A stretch of 64,000 bases of DNA, taken from Paenibacillus luteus (lineage in GTDB: Bacteria; Bacillota; Bacilli; Paenibacillales; Paenibacillaceae). How positions within the stretch are numbered: position 1 is the stretch's first letter; each line of letters begins with the position of its first letter. The stretch covers positions 108,343-172,342 of the forward strand of contig NZ_SKCD01000008.1 of NCBI RefSeq assembly GCF_006542765.1. Direction: 5' to 3'. Positions 48,601 to 57,605 of this stretch are shown piece after piece. A program made the position numbers and the translations under genes. Below the pieces are notes generated by a model, which made no database searches, was not told the DNA's origin, and saw only the letters and a list, made by a program, of their open reading frames with translations.

Positions 48601-49241
48601 TGAATAGCCTTCTCCGATTGCTTGCACAGCGGAGTAACCTGATCCTCAAGCTCAGTCACAAGGTCGTGGATGCGCAGCAAATTTTGCTCCGTCTCGTCAA
48701 GCTTTCTCTGCGCCTCGCGCTTGCGTGACTTGTACTTGACAATGCCGGAGGCTTCCTCAAAAATTCCGCGCCGATCCTCCGAACGCGTGCTTAAAATTTC
48801 TTCAATACGGCCTTGTCCAATAATGGAGTAGGCCTCTTTACCGATACCGGTATCCATAAACAGCTCGGTAATATCTTTTAGCCGACATGGCTGCTTGTTA
48901 ATCAAATATTCGCTGTCGCCGCTCCGATGAACGCGCCGCGTAACCGTCACCTCGTTATACTCGAGCGGCAGCGCGCCGTCGGCATTATCGAGCGTGAGCG
49001 AAACCTCGCTGTAGTTGACAGCTTTGCGGGCATCGCTGCCTGCAAAAATAATATCCTCCATCTTGCCGCCCCGCAAGCTCTTGGCGCTTTGCTCGCCAAG
49101 CACCCAGCGTATGCCGTCTGAAATATTGCTTTTACCGCTGCCATTTGGCCCGACAACCGCAGTAATTCCGGTTACAAACTCCATTTCAGTCCGATCGGCG
49201 AAAGACTTAAAGCCTGCTAATTCAATCCGTTTCAGAAACAT
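45666..49241 (-). CDS. smc: Chromosome segregation ATPase SMC
   Basis: Condensin core, 1191 aa. Walker A is GPNGSGKSNISDGIRWVLGE at residues 32-51. Two long coiled coils (about 165-500 and 670-1000) flank a hinge at about 515-660 (GITGVHGAVAELLRV; VVNAGGSMTGGSL). The signature LSGGERALTAIALLFA and Walker B CVLDEVEAALDEANV lie near the C-terminus. The gene sits between rnc and ftsY, the Bacillus order. Length is normal. Confidence 0.98.
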   Translation of the reverse strand: MFLKRIELAGFKSFADRTEMEFVTGITAVVGPNGSGKSNISDGIRWVLGEQSAKSLRGGKMEDIIFAGSDARKAVNYSEVSLTLDNADGALPLEYNEVTVTRRVHRSGDSEYLINKQPCRLKDITELFMDTGIGKEAYSIIGQGRIEEILSTRSEDRRGIFEEASGIVKYKSRKREAQRKLDETEQNLLRIHDLVTELEDQVTPLCKQSEKAIHFKSLKEQLKTKEISMYVHSIEQIHGSWTEANSKLERLKQEELQLSTVVSKHDAHLEKDRHQLRELELALDQLHEAMLQISEDFEKCEGYGEVLKERKRNLEQNKRQLEESIAAQDARIGTMTQEEAEFRSRAAALQLQLADLRAKISDEEARLLGVAGGAVADAEETLKGELLEVLSSMAQHRNEIRYAAQQLETLQRRMERISEDESKWLEQQTKLDARRLELAEALESTLARLEQARNKTLTESEQVRTISQGLEEVTQAIRKWEQKLDSHVSRRDTMKEMQDALDGFMQGVKEVLKASRRGNSGITGVHGAVAELLRVPERIETAVETALGGALQHIVMEDEKTARTAIAFLKQRQLGRATFLPLDVIRGRQVPEHDRRTAETIEGFVGVAADLVSSDSRYSAIVNSLLGNVLLAETLEQANRIASKCQYRYRVVTLEGDVVNAGGSMTGGSLQKKGASLLGRQRQIDSLDQEIKDSERMVEQLRNKLSDLRKEHSIRSHNIEELRTEGEKCRIEEQQIRAELQQLHNEAKHLDEQRQLYSADRNTHLSEQKDVQTAAAAAEKRMEQLVVDEGRLQEAIRLAEERRKASESAKEELQGQLTDIKIAAAKTDQERLSYEDQSARVRTEIQRAKQELQGQRSLLVQQEEELARHNQEMVNQIEQLNHLRIKKQECGEQTDLKRSARAQRIAELDLGESETKEQRAQLRQVEEQMRQTEIAANRLDVELDNLLRKLSEEYELSYELAKEEYPVPEDVIGTQNEVRDIKRQISSLGEVNLGAIEEYERVSERFEFLSEQKDDLIEAKTTLYQVIREMDDEMSKRFKTTFEAIRSHFVVVFAKLFGGGRADLVLVDPDRVLDTGIDIVAQPPGKKLQNLQLLSGGERALTAIALLFAILQVKPVPFCVLDEVEAALDEANVSRFAQYLREFSELTQFIVVTHRKGTMEEADVLYGVTMEEGGVSKLVSVRLEDEEPVSA

Positions 49242-49375
49242 AACTTGGTTTTCACCTCACCCCTCATTGTACCACATCTTATGGGCCTTGATAACCATAT
49301 TGACAGGCAAAACCGGACTCTGCGTGCAGTGCCGCCCCTCCTTAGATGAACAACATCGTAAGCACATCTGATCAT

Positions 49376-49423
49376 AAAAAAGAGAGCATCCAATCAGATC
49401 GCATGACCTGCTAGGACACTCTC
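49376..49423 (-). terminator. Rho-independent terminator after rnc
   Basis: On the minus strand GAGAGTGTCC pairs with GGATGCTCTC (two G-U wobbles), followed by six T. It lies nine bases after the rnc stop; smc begins about 135 bp further on. Confidence 0.75.
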
Positions 49424-49431
49424 TTCGCTGC

Positions 49432-50136
49432 TTAAGCTTGCTCCTGCGACAAGTTGCGCCATGCTTCAGCCGCCGCACGCTGCTCCGCTTCCTTCTTCGT
49501 TCTCCCGCTTCCAACGCCGAAGCGTTCTTCCCCGAGATACACCTCAACTACAAATTCACGGTCATGCGCAGGCCCGCGCTCCTCGATAATCCGGTATTCA
49601 ACCGCGCCAAGCCCGTGATGCTGCGAACGCTCCTGCAGCTTGGACTTGGAATCCTTCACGAGCAAGCCGTAGTCATTGGATTCCACGAACGGAAACATAT
49701 GTTCATTCAGAAAAGCTCTCGTTTGCTCAATGCCAGCATCTAAATAAATCGCCCCGACAAAAGATTCAAACAAGTCAGCAAGCAGCGCTTGCCGCTGTCT
49801 ACCGCCCAGCTGTTCTTCCCCACGCCCAAGAAGGACGTGAGAGCCTAGCTCCAACCGTTCCGCGAATTGCGCCAGTGAAGGCTCACAGACGATGGAAGCG
49901 CGCATTCTAGTCAGTTCGCCTTCCGGACGCTGCGGATACGTCGAGAATAGATACTCCGAGACAAGCAGTTGCAGCACTGCATCTCCCAAAAACTCCAAAC
50001 GTTCATTATCCTGAGCCGAACCGCGCTTATGCTCATTCACATAAGAGGTATGCGTAAAGGCTTGCCGAAGCAGCTTCGTCCGTTTAAAGCTGAGCTGCAG
50101 TCGCTGCTGCAGCTCATAGAAGGAATCACGCTTCAT
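49432..50136 (-). CDS. rnc: Ribonuclease III
   Basis: Double-strand RNA endonuclease, 234 aa. The catalytic signature [20 protein letters not shown] lies near residue 43; [15 protein letters not shown] is the second acidic block. A dsRNA-binding domain ends the protein ([16 protein letters not shown]). It overlaps the fabF stop by 11 bp. Confidence 0.97.
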   Translation of the reverse strand: MKRDSFYELQQRLQLSFKRTKLLRQAFTHTSYVNEHKRGSAQDNERLEFLGDAVLQLLVSEYLFSTYPQRPEGELTRMRASIVCEPSLAQFAERLELGSHVLLGRGEEQLGGRQRQALLADLFESFVGAIYLDAGIEQTRAFLNEHMFPFVESNDYGLLVKDSKSKLQERSQHHGLGAVEYRIIEERGPAHDREFVVEVYLGEERFGVGSGRTKKEAEQRAAAEAWRNLSQEQA

Positions 50137-51367
50137 AAACTTTCATCACGATCGATGCATTATGACCGCCGAATCCAAATGAGTTGGAAAGCGCAATCTT
50201 CACATCCGCCTCACGCGGTTTATTTGGAACGTAGTCCAGATCGCATTCTGGGTCTGGATTGTCTAAATTAATGGTTGGTGCAATAATGCCGTTCTTGAGC
50301 GTCAAGCCCAAAATAACAGCTTCCACACCTCCGGCAGCTCCAAGCAAGTGACCGGTCATCGATTTGGTCGAGCTGACAGCGACCTTATAAGCGTGGTCAC
50401 CAAGCGCCTTCTTAATCGCTTTGGTCTCCGAGCGATCGCCGACAGGAGTAGATGTGCCGTGCGCGTTGATATAGTCAATGTCGGAAGGCTCAATACCGGC
50501 ATCCTTGAACGCCTTCACCATGCAGCGAGCAGCCCCATCCGGGTCCGGCTCAGTCATATGGTGGGCATCTCCGCTCATGCCATACCCGATTACTTCCGCA
50601 TAAATCTTCGCTCCGCGCGCTTGTGCATGCTCAAGCGATTCGAGCACCAAGACGCCGGCGCCTTCACCCATGACAAAACCGTCACGGTCTATGTCAAATG
50701 GACGGCTTGCCTTCGCTGGCTCATCGTTGCGAACAGACATTGCGCGCATCGAGCAAAAGCCCGCCATTCCCGTTGGTCTGATTGTCGCTTCAGCTCCGCC
50801 AGCAATCATAACGTCGGCATCGCCGCGCTGAATCAGCTTAAAGGAATCACCGATGGAATGAGTACCGGTCGCACAAGCGGTAACCGCTGTGCTGTTAGGG
50901 CCTTTTGCGCCAGTCAGCATCGAGACTTGTCCGGATGCCATGTTGGCAATCATCATCGGAATAAAGAATGGGCTGACACGCTTAGGACCCTTCTCCAGCA
51001 AAATGTTATGTTGATCTTCCCATGTTCCAAGTCCGCCGATTCCCGAACCTACCATTACGCCTACGCGCTCAGCGTCTGCATTTTGGCCAATTTGCAAATC
51101 CGCATCCTTAACCGCCAATTGGCTCGCTACCGAGGCAAATTGCACAAAGCGGTCCATTCTGCGTGCTTCTTTCTTATCTAAGCCATAATCTTCTGGATTA
51201 AAATTTTTCACTTCTGCGGCAATATAGGTCGGATATTCAGAGAAATCGAAAGCCTCAACGACCGATACCCCTGATTTTCCTTCCAGCAGGTTGCCCCAGA
51301 ATTGCTCCAAATCGGAACCGAGGGACGTAATAACGCCCATGCCCGTAACCACAACTCTTTGTTTCAT
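50126..51367 (-). CDS. fabF: 3-oxoacyl-ACP synthase II (FabF)
   Basis: Condensing enzyme of fatty-acid elongation, 413 aa. The active Cys is in [14 protein letters not shown] near residue 163; the two His are in [11 protein letters not shown] and [27 protein letters not shown] ends the protein. ATG 51367 (MKQRVVVTG) follows SD AGGTG; the upstream frame is not homologous. A 270-bp gap with a hairpin at 51604-51630 separates it from acpP. Confidence 0.97.
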   Translation of the reverse strand: MKQRVVVTGMGVITSLGSDLEQFWGNLLEGKSGVSVVEAFDFSEYPTYIAAEVKNFNPEDYGLDKKEARRMDRFVQFASVASQLAVKDADLQIGQNADAERVGVMVGSGIGGLGTWEDQHNILLEKGPKRVSPFFIPMMIANMASGQVSMLTGAKGPNSTAVTACATGTHSIGDSFKLIQRGDADVMIAGGAEATIRPTGMAGFCSMRAMSVRNDEPAKASRPFDIDRDGFVMGEGAGVLVLESLEHAQARGAKIYAEVIGYGMSGDAHHMTEPDPDGAARCMVKAFKDAGIEPSDIDYINAHGTSTPVGDRSETKAIKKALGDHAYKVAVSSTKSMTGHLLGAAGGVEAVILGLTLKNGIIAPTINLDNPDPECDLDYVPNKPREADVKIALSNSFGFGGHNASIVMKVYEA

Positions 51368-51603
51368 TCGATTCACCTCTATGTCCAGCATATAGACGAG
51401 CAAACTCGTCCTTGTATAAATTATCAGTCAATATGACCGTACCGCGTATACCCTGCTTATATTTCTTGGTAAATACAAGCCAGACCGTTCTTGGACAGTA
51501 AGAGCCTTTACGCTCGAAATATAAGGAGGTATAAAATCATTGCGCATACCCAGCAGTACCTATTTTTGTCGTTCTGATGATCAAAAACCATTTAGATGGA
51601 GAG

Positions 51604-51630
51604 AAGTCCCGTTTGTTACAAACGGGACTT
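51604..51630 (-). terminator. Terminator-like hairpin between acpP and fabF
   Basis: AAGTCCCGTTTGT and AAACGGGACTT form an 11-bp perfect stem seven bases after the acpP stop. The T-run after it is poor on both strands (CTTCTC), so it may be an attenuator or an RNA-stabilizing stem that adjusts acpP against fabF output. Confidence 0.55.
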
Positions 51631-51637
51631 GTCCTTC

Positions 51638-51871
51638 TTACGTATGAGATTGTATGTATTTAACTACTTCTCCCACAGTGGTGATAGTCTCAGCATCTTC
51701 ATCAGAAATTTCCATATCAAACTCGTCTTCTAGCTCCATGACCAATTCAACGACATCAAGAGAGTCAGCGCCGAGGTCATCTTTAAATGAAGCTTCTAGT
51801 GTAACTTCCGCTTCGTCCACGCCAAGTCGGTCGATGACGATACGTTTTACGCGATCTACTACTTCGGACAT
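51638..51871 (-). CDS. acpP: Acyl carrier protein
   Basis: 77 aa, acidic four-helix carrier. The phosphopantetheine Ser is in [18 protein letters not shown] near residue 38. ATG 51871 follows SD GGAGG; a TATAAT -10 lies near 51893-51898 with a weak -35. It sits between fabG and fabF. Confidence 0.98.
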   Translation of the reverse strand: MSEVVDRVKRIVIDRLGVDEAEVTLEASFKDDLGADSLDVVELVMELEDEFDMEISDEDAETITTVGEVVKYIQSHT

Positions 51872-51962
51872 CCGGTTCACCTCCTCCATGGTATTATACG
51901 AGAATTAAAGATAAAATGCCATACGTAACCGTTTTAATTCCGAATTGCCAAATTAATCAGTG

Positions 51963-52712
51963 TTACATATACATGCCGCCGTCCACATGCACCGTTTGCC
52001 CCGTCATATAGGCGGAGGCATCCGAAGCAAGAAAACGGACCGCGTTTGCGATGTCGCTCGGATCACCGAGACGGGCAAGCGGAATCTGGCCGGCTAACGA
52101 TTGGCGCATTTCTTCCGGAAGCTTATCCGTCATCTCGGTTTGTATAAAGCCAGGGGCAACGCAGTTAACAGTGATGCCCCTGGAGGCGAGCTCGCGCGCG
52201 CTGGCCTTGGTAAGGCCAATAACGCCTGCCTTAGCCGCGACATAGTTCGCTTGGCCAGGATTGCCGAGCACGCCAACAACGGATGAAATGTTGATAATGC
52301 GGCCCGAACGCTGCTTCATCATCGGACGTGTGACTGCCTTAATCCCATTGAACACACCCTTAAGGTTCGTTTCAATGACTTGGTCGAACTCGTCTTCCTT
52401 CATACGCATGATTAAATTATCTCTTGTAATACCCGCATTATTCACCAAGATGTCAATCGATCCGAATTGCTCGATTACTTCCTTGACCATCGAGTCAAAC
52501 TCGTCCGCTTTACCGACATTCGCCTTGATGACGATTGTGCGCCTTCCCAGCGCTTCCACAGCCTGTGCTGTTTCTGCTGCCGCTGCTTCGCTTCCGGAGT
52601 AGTTGATGGCAACATCGGCACCTGCTTCGGCAAGAGCGACAGCTATCGCTCTCCCAATGCCGCGCGATGCTCCGGTTACAAGTGCTTTCTTACCTTCCAA
52701 GCTGGCAAACAT
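51963..52712 (-). CDS. fabG: 3-oxoacyl-ACP reductase (FabG)
   Basis: NADPH-dependent short-chain dehydrogenase, 249 aa. The cofactor loop is [14 protein letters not shown] near residue 15, NNAG follows, and the catalytic tetrad has ISSVVG and YVAAKAG (Tyr and Lys). The C-terminus is [13 protein letters not shown]. It lies 31 bp after fabD. Confidence 0.97.
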   Translation of the reverse strand: MFASLEGKKALVTGASRGIGRAIAVALAEAGADVAINYSGSEAAAAETAQAVEALGRRTIVIKANVGKADEFDSMVKEVIEQFGSIDILVNNAGITRDNLIMRMKEDEFDQVIETNLKGVFNGIKAVTRPMMKQRSGRIINISSVVGVLGNPGQANYVAAKAGVIGLTKASARELASRGITVNCVAPGFIQTEMTDKLPEEMRQSLAGQIPLARLGDPSDIANAVRFLASDASAYMTGQTVHVDGGMYM

Positions 52713-52743
52713 TCTATCGCCTCCACTCTACTTCAATCTTTTC

Positions 52744-53667
52744 CTAAAGCGCTTCGAGCGCAGAACTGCTGTTTACCGATATGACGCGAACATTTTTGTC
52801 GATTTTTTTGATTAAGCCAGCTAAAACTGTACCTGAACCAATTTCTACAAAAGTATCCACGCCCTGCTCAATCAGATAGAGAATGCTGTCTTCCCATAAT
52901 ACGGGTGAATAGACCTGTTCTACAAGCAGCCCTCGAATTTCATTTGCTGCCGTCACCGTGCGTGCAGTAACGTTTGCAACAACGGGGATAGCAGCATCTT
53001 GCATCTGGATGCCAGCTAGAACAGACTCCAAATTAACGGCTGCAGGCTTCATCAGCGAGGAGTGAAAGGGTCCGCTGACTTCTAGGGGAATGACGCGTTT
53101 GGCGCCAGCTTCTTCCTTGCCGCGTTCGACAATAGCTTGTACGCCCGCTGCGGTTCCTGATACGACAATCTGTCCGGGACAGTTCACATTCGCCAGTTCA
53201 ACTGCTGAACCCTCTGTTGTCACAGCTGCACAAAGTGCTGCCAATGTCTCACGTTCAGCACCTAGTACGGCCGCCATCGCACCTTGTCCGCTTGGGACTG
53301 CTTGCTCCATAAACTGGCCGCGTGCCCTAACGGTACGAACGGCATCTTCAAATGACAATACACCTGCAGCAACCAAAGCACTATATTCACCCAGGCTGTG
53401 GCCAGCTACATAATCCGCCTTCAGACCACGTTCCGCCAATGCTTCCAACATAGCCACGCTAACGGTAAGCAGCGCAGGCTGTGTGTTCGCCGTTTGTTTG
53501 AGTGTCTCTTCAGGCCCTTCAAATATGATGTTGCTTAGGGAAAAGTCCAGTGCCTCATCGGCTTGTTCAAAAACAGCCCGCGATTGGTTATAAGCGTCAT
53601 AAATATCCTTGCCCATCCCCACGGCCTGCGCGCCTTGTCCTGGGAATACAAATGCCGTTTTACTCAA
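52744..53667 (-). CDS. fabD: Malonyl-CoA:ACP transacylase (FabD)
   Basis: 307 aa. The active Ser is in GHSLGEYSALVAAG near residue 90, the His in VSGPFHSSLMKPA, and the N-terminus FVFPGQGAQAVGMGKD is typical. The start is TTG 53667 (MSKTAFVFPG): SD GGAGG lies seven bases ahead and an in-frame upstream start would bury it. It lies 145 bp after fabH. Confidence 0.96.
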   Translation of the reverse strand: MSKTAFVFPGQGAQAVGMGKDIYDAYNQSRAVFEQADEALDFSLSNIIFEGPEETLKQTANTQPALLTVSVAMLEALAERGLKADYVAGHSLGEYSALVAAGVLSFEDAVRTVRARGQFMEQAVPSGQGAMAAVLGAERETLAALCAAVTTEGSAVELANVNCPGQIVVSGTAAGVQAIVERGKEEAGAKRVIPLEVSGPFHSSLMKPAAVNLESVLAGIQMQDAAIPVVANVTARTVTAANEIRGLLVEQVYSPVLWEDSILYLIEQGVDTFVEIGSGTVLAGLIKKIDKNVRVISVNSSSALEAL

Positions 53668-53812
53668 TTGAATTCCTCCATTACACGCGTAAACCGCTTG
53701 TGCCCTCACAAGAGCGACAATGCCATTCCGCGGTGAAATATAAACCGATCCTAATTAGAATGCAAATGAAGCTTCTTTTCAGGATAAGAACTGTTGTCCT
53801 GCATACTTTAAA

Positions 53813-54799
53813 TTACCAAACAAGAACCGAAGCGCCCCAAGTCAAGCCGCCGCCAAAACCCACGAGCACGATTTTGTCGCCTTCTTTCACACGTCCTTGC
53901 TCAACAGCTTCCGCCAAAGCAACTGGAATCGAAGCCGAAGACATATTTCCATATTGATCCAAATTAATCATAGCTTTGTCCTCAGACAAATTCAGTCGAT
54001 TTAGTGCAGATTGGATAATACGAATATTCGCTTGGTGAGGAACCAACAGGCTGATGTCTTCCTTCGCAATGCCAGCCATTTCCAAAGCTTCCTCTGCAAC
54101 GCTGCCCATTATTCTTACTGCGAATTTAAAGACGTCATTGCCAGCCATATGAATATAATGCTGCTTGGTTTGAACGCTTTCCTCCGTTGCCGGTATACGG
54201 GAGCCTCCGCCGCTTACTTTAAGCAAATCCCCGCCGCTGCCATCTGCCCCGAGCTTGAAGGATTGGAAACCGCGGCCTTCTTCAACCTGCCCGAGCACTA
54301 CAGCACCAGCTCCATCGCCAAAAAGAATACACGTATTGCGGTCCGTATAATCGGTAATGCGAGAGAGCGTCTCCGCACCTACAACGAGTACATGCTTATA
54401 CATGCCGCTGGCAATCATGCTTGAGCCTGTTGCCAGTCCATAAATGAAGCCTGAGCATGCTGCTGACAAATCGAATGCCGCCGCTTTTTTCGCTCCAAGC
54501 TTATCCTGCAGAAGACACGCCGTCGAAGGAAAGAACATATCAGGCGTAATCGTTGCAACAATGATCAAATCAATATCCTCTGCTGTCAAGCCAGCAGCGG
54601 CTATCGCCTTTTGCGATGCATAGAGCGCAAGATCAGAAGTAGCTTCGTCCGCTGCTGCTAGACGGCGTTCCTTTATGCCTGTGCGCGTAACGATCCATTC
54701 ATCGTTCGTCTCTACCATCGCTTCCAGCTCTTTGTTCGATAAAATACGTTCAGGAACATACTTGCCAGTTCCTAGAATTCCTACAGGATGTAAACCCAT
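53813..54799 (-). CDS. fabH: 3-oxoacyl-ACP synthase III (FabH)
   Basis: Starts fatty-acid synthesis by condensing acyl-CoA with malonyl-ACP. 328 aa. The active Cys is in FDLSAACSGFIYGLATG near residue 113; His and Asn are in LVPHQANIRI and YGNMSSASIPVAL. It lies between plsX and fabD; in B. subtilis fabHA is elsewhere. ATG 54799 overlaps none of plsX; GTG 54808 is an alternative. Confidence 0.96.
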   Translation of the reverse strand: MGLHPVGILGTGKYVPERILSNKELEAMVETNDEWIVTRTGIKERRLAAADEATSDLALYASQKAIAAAGLTAEDIDLIIVATITPDMFFPSTACLLQDKLGAKKAAAFDLSAACSGFIYGLATGSSMIASGMYKHVLVVGAETLSRITDYTDRNTCILFGDGAGAVVLGQVEEGRGFQSFKLGADGSGGDLLKVSGGGSRIPATEESVQTKQHYIHMAGNDVFKFAVRIMGSVAEEALEMAGIAKEDISLLVPHQANIRIIQSALNRLNLSEDKAMINLDQYGNMSSASIPVALAEAVEQGRVKEGDKIVLVGFGGGLTWGASVLVW

Positions 54800-54808
54800 T
54801 TCGCACAC

Positions 54809-55798
54809 TCACTTCCCGTTGATTTCTGCTGCAATCGTTTCAATCAATTGACCCTGAATCGCGCTTCGCGCTTGCCTTACAGCGTTTTTCACAGCAAGAG
54901 CGTCGGAAGAGCCGTGGCATTTGACTACCAGCCCGTTAAGGCCCAGTAATGGCGCACCGCCATGCTCCTTGTAGTCCATTCTTTTTTTCAATGACCGCAG
55001 CTTTGGCAGCATGATCGCTGCGGCAAGCTTCGTCAATAAGGATTCACCAAATGCATCCTTAAGCGATGTGAAAATGGTACCCGCTGCACCCTCCATCGCC
55101 TTAAGCATAATATTGCCGGCGAAGCCATCGCATACCAATACATCGCAATTCCGGTTCAAAACATCTCTTGCTTCCACATTTCCGATAAAATGAACCGGTG
55201 CTTGTTCTAGCAGGGCAAATGCAGCTTTCGCCATTTCATTGCCTTTCATCGCTTCGGTACCAACGTTTAAAAGCCCTACTCGCGGCTTTTCTAATCCATG
55301 CACCTTTTCTCGGTAAATGCTGCCCATAATCGCATATTGCAGCAAGTGCTCCGGCTTCGCATCCATGTTTGCTCCCAAATCGAGCGTTAGAATGCCCACA
55401 TCGTCCATGGTTGGCATCATTGGCGCTAGCGCTGGCCGTTCAATTCCGTCCATTCTTCCTACGACTAGCAGCCCCGTAGCCATTAGAGCACCTGTGTTGC
55501 CCGCCGAAAGCATTGCATCTGCCTGCTTCTCGCGAACGAGCTGCCCAGCAACGACCATGGATGCCCCTTTCTTGCGGCGAACCGCCTTCACAGGCTCATC
55601 ATCAGGACCAATGACCTCATCCGCATGGCAAATCGTCACGTTAGCAGGCTTCTGTCCTTTCATAAGCGGCTCAATCACCGACGTTTCTCCGACAAGCAGC
55701 AGCTCCGTATCCGGCCACTGCGCAGCGGCATCAAGCGCTCCTTGCACAATCAGGCCAGGAGCATTATCGCCGCCCATAGCATCAATAGCGATCCGCAC
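54809..55798 (-). CDS. plsX: Phosphate acyltransferase PlsX
   Basis: Makes acyl-phosphate from acyl-ACP for phospholipid synthesis. 329 aa. MRIAIDAMGGDNAP at the start, then KGASMVVAGQLVREKQADAM and CDGFAGNIMLKAMEGAAGT are family motifs. The GTG 55798 start follows SD AAGGAGG at eight bases. It overlaps fapR by 17 bp. Confidence 0.96.
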   Translation of the reverse strand: MRIAIDAMGGDNAPGLIVQGALDAAAQWPDTELLLVGETSVIEPLMKGQKPANVTICHADEVIGPDDEPVKAVRRKKGASMVVAGQLVREKQADAMLSAGNTGALMATGLLVVGRMDGIERPALAPMMPTMDDVGILTLDLGANMDAKPEHLLQYAIMGSIYREKVHGLEKPRVGLLNVGTEAMKGNEMAKAAFALLEQAPVHFIGNVEARDVLNRNCDVLVCDGFAGNIMLKAMEGAAGTIFTSLKDAFGESLLTKLAAAIMLPKLRSLKKRMDYKEHGGAPLLGLNGLVVKCHGSSDALAVKNAVRQARSAIQGQLIETIAAEINGK

Positions 55799-56378
55799 TC
55801 TCGTTTCCTCCTTCAGCATCTGTATCTCCCGCGGACCGATAAATCACAAAGTTACCCTGAAACACCATTTCATCTCCAACATAAGTAAACAGCTCAACCT
55901 TCGCTTTGCTCCGCTCCCCCGAAATCGAGCGCACATAAGCCTTGGCAATACATTTCTCGCCGAGCTTGACGGGACGAATGAATCTAATATCTGCTGTTAC
56001 TGTAAGTGCAATCTCATCATCTATAATAGCAACTGCCAGTGAATTCGCTTGAGCAAAGACGTGATGGCCGCGAGCAATTCCGGTTCTCGAGAAAACATGT
56101 TCTTCCCTGATCTCAAATACAGAAATACCGCTCTTGTCCAATTCAAGATCCACAATATCACCAATAACCTCATGCAAGGGCAAGGACCGAACGGAATCAT
56201 AGGATCTTTCTGCCATCAGCTTCAGACGTTCTCTTAGCTCCGGTATGGCAAGCTCCATACGGTCGAGCCGAATCGTCTGGATGCTTACTTTTAGCAGTCG
56301 CGTGAGCTCCCGATCGGTAATAAAGGGATTTTCATCAATATACCGGGCAAGCTGCTGATGCCGCTGCCGTTTGGGCAT
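55782..56378 (-). CDS. fapR: Fatty acid and phospholipid biosynthesis repressor FapR
   Basis: Malonyl-CoA-sensing repressor, 198 aa. The DeoR-type HTH includes ITDRELTRLLKVSIQTIRLD. A hot-dog fold follows (EHVFSRTGIARGHHVFAQANSLAVA given in parts: HVFSRTGIARGHH; FAQANSLAVAII). Its operator lies at 56491-56507 upstream, implying autoregulation. ATG 56378 fits the family start but has little SD; GTG 56399 is an alternative. Confidence 0.96.
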   Translation of the reverse strand: MPKRQRHQQLARYIDENPFITDRELTRLLKVSIQTIRLDRMELAIPELRERLKLMAERSYDSVRSLPLHEVIGDIVDLELDKSGISVFEIREEHVFSRTGIARGHHVFAQANSLAVAIIDDEIALTVTADIRFIRPVKLGEKCIAKAYVRSISGERSKAKVELFTYVGDEMVFQGNFVIYRSAGDTDAEGGNESADRY

Positions 56379-56490
56379 TCGTTCGATATTCGGCACCACC
56401 TTTAATTAGATTGAAGTTAAACTCTGCAAGATCCGCGTTGATGTTTTATAAAATACATATGCATATTAAGTCTATGTATGTTGCTTGATC

Positions 56491-56507
56491 TTATCACCTG
56501 GTACTAA
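56491..56507. promoter_or_regulatory. FapR operator
   Basis: TTATCACCTGGTACTAA is 17 bp long. Its right arm (GGTACTAA) is identical to the known FapR-box arm and its left arm differs at two bases. It lies just past the -10 element (56511-56516), around the transcription start. Confidence 0.8.
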
Positions 56508-56510
56508 TTA

Positions 56511-56539
56511 AGTATATAAAAAAATACGTCTAAGCGCAA
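56511..56539 (-). promoter_or_regulatory. Sigma-A-type promoter of the fapR-plsX-fab operon
   Basis: TTGCGC, a 17-bp spacer and TATACT on the minus strand; the FapR box follows directly. The start would lie near 56504, about 126 bases before the fapR ATG. Confidence 0.8.
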
Positions 56540-56657
56540 TCTCGCTCCCCAATGTCGCAATATTAAATAAGCTTAGCACATTAGGATTACTCTGAACAAG
56601 TGCACAAGGACGACAGATTTGTTCTGTAACATGGACTTAAATAGCGATATTTTTCAA

Positions 56658-56693
56658 CAAAAAATAGCACCCCATCAAATGATGGAGTGCTAT
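56658..56693 (-). terminator. Rho-independent terminator after rpmF
   Basis: ATAGCACTCCATCA and TGATGGGGTGCTAT pair on the minus strand, followed by TTTTTTG. It lies 16 bp after the rpmF stop. Confidence 0.9.
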
Positions 56694-56709
56694 CCCTGAA
56701 ATCAATCCA

Positions 56710-56883
56710 CTATTGGGAGATGACTTCTTTAGTTTTGTAATATCCACAAACTTTGCATACGTGGTGAGCCAATTTCAGCTCGCCGCATTGCTCACACTTC
56801 ACCATGCCCGGTACTGCAAGTTTGAAATGCGTACGACGTTTATCACGGCGAGTCTTGGATGTTCTACGCTGAGGTACTGCCAT
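56710..56883 (-). CDS. rpmF: 50S ribosomal protein L32
   Basis: 57 aa. [20 protein letters not shown] and a zinc-binding Cys set (CEQC...CKVC) mark the zinc-containing L32 form. ATG 56883 follows SD GGAGG. It is cotranscribed with yceD, 39 bp ahead of it. Confidence 0.97.
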   Translation of the reverse strand: MAVPQRRTSKTRRDKRRTHFKLAVPGMVKCEQCGELKLAHHVCKVCGYYKTKEVISQ

Positions 56884-56922
56884 ATTTAACACCTCCTTCA
56901 AAAAATCAATCGTTACATTCGC

Positions 56923-57444
56923 TTATTCCTTAAACAGATCCTTCAGCGCTGCAAAACGGATGTCAATCTTATCCGTCGAACAGTCGCATTTGTGCTCATT
57001 TAAGTTCTGTCCACAAGTTGGGCAGAGACCTTTACAGTCATTTCGGCAAAGCGGAGCATAAGGCATGAATAATTGAAGCGCTTCTTCCACATAAGGCATC
57101 AAATTCAGTCTTTCCCCATCCACCTCAATGAAATCACTTTCTTCCTCTTCCGCATCTTCATCGCGATCCTCTTTAGAGGAAGGACGTTTGAACACTTCAG
57201 AGAAAGCAATAACCGTATGCTCTTGCACTGGATCAAGGCAGCGCGCGCAAGCAAGTTCGAAATCAATGGCAAGCTTGCCATTAACCTCAATAAAGCTTTC
57301 GTGCCCTGTCACCTGAAGCGCTACATGGAGCGGTCCCGTACGATAAACATCTTGGCGTCCTTTAAAAAGGTCACTGACATTCAACTCTTCATCGATTGTC
57401 AATTTTAAGCCTTTGGACATTGTTTCTTGAATATGAAACTGCAT
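56923..57444 (-). CDS. yceD: DUF177/YceD family protein
   Basis: 173 aa. The DUF177 core has ACARCLDPVQEHTV, an acidic insertion (EDRDEDAEEEESD) near residue 110 and a C-terminal Cys cluster (CRNDCKGLCPTCGQ, HKCDC) that looks zinc-binding. The family is linked to 23S rRNA and L32 in plants and bacteria. A perfect promoter lies at 57471-57500. Confidence 0.93.
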   Translation of the reverse strand: MQFHIQETMSKGLKLTIDEELNVSDLFKGRQDVYRTGPLHVALQVTGHESFIEVNGKLAIDFELACARCLDPVQEHTVIAFSEVFKRPSSKEDRDEDAEEEESDFIEVDGERLNLMPYVEEALQLFMPYAPLCRNDCKGLCPTCGQNLNEHKCDCSTDKIDIRFAALKDLFKE

Positions 57445-57470
57445 CAGATCACCCCAAACAAACAAAGATT

Positions 57471-57500
57471 ATTATATCTATCAGACTACTGTTTTGTCAA
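57471..57500 (-). promoter_or_regulatory. Sigma-A-type promoter of yceD-rpmF
   Basis: TTGACA, an 18-bp spacer and TATAAT on the minus strand: both hexamers are perfect. Confidence 0.85.
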
Positions 57501-57605
57501 CATTTTCACACTGTTTTTACTTAATGCCATTAGCAGCCCGTGATTGAGCGCCTTCTCTATGCTATAGTGAAACCACCAACATTTAACTAAAGAGAGGTCA
57601 AGCGA

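Noticed and set aside
50348..51181. 277-codon open frame antisense to fabF
   Set aside because: It is a shadow of fabF in a codon-biased region, with no homology, SD or promoter.
55317..56042. 241-codon frame antisense to plsX and fapR
   Set aside because: Spans two real genes on the other strand with no SD; composition is Ser/Pro/Thr-rich as in shadow frames.
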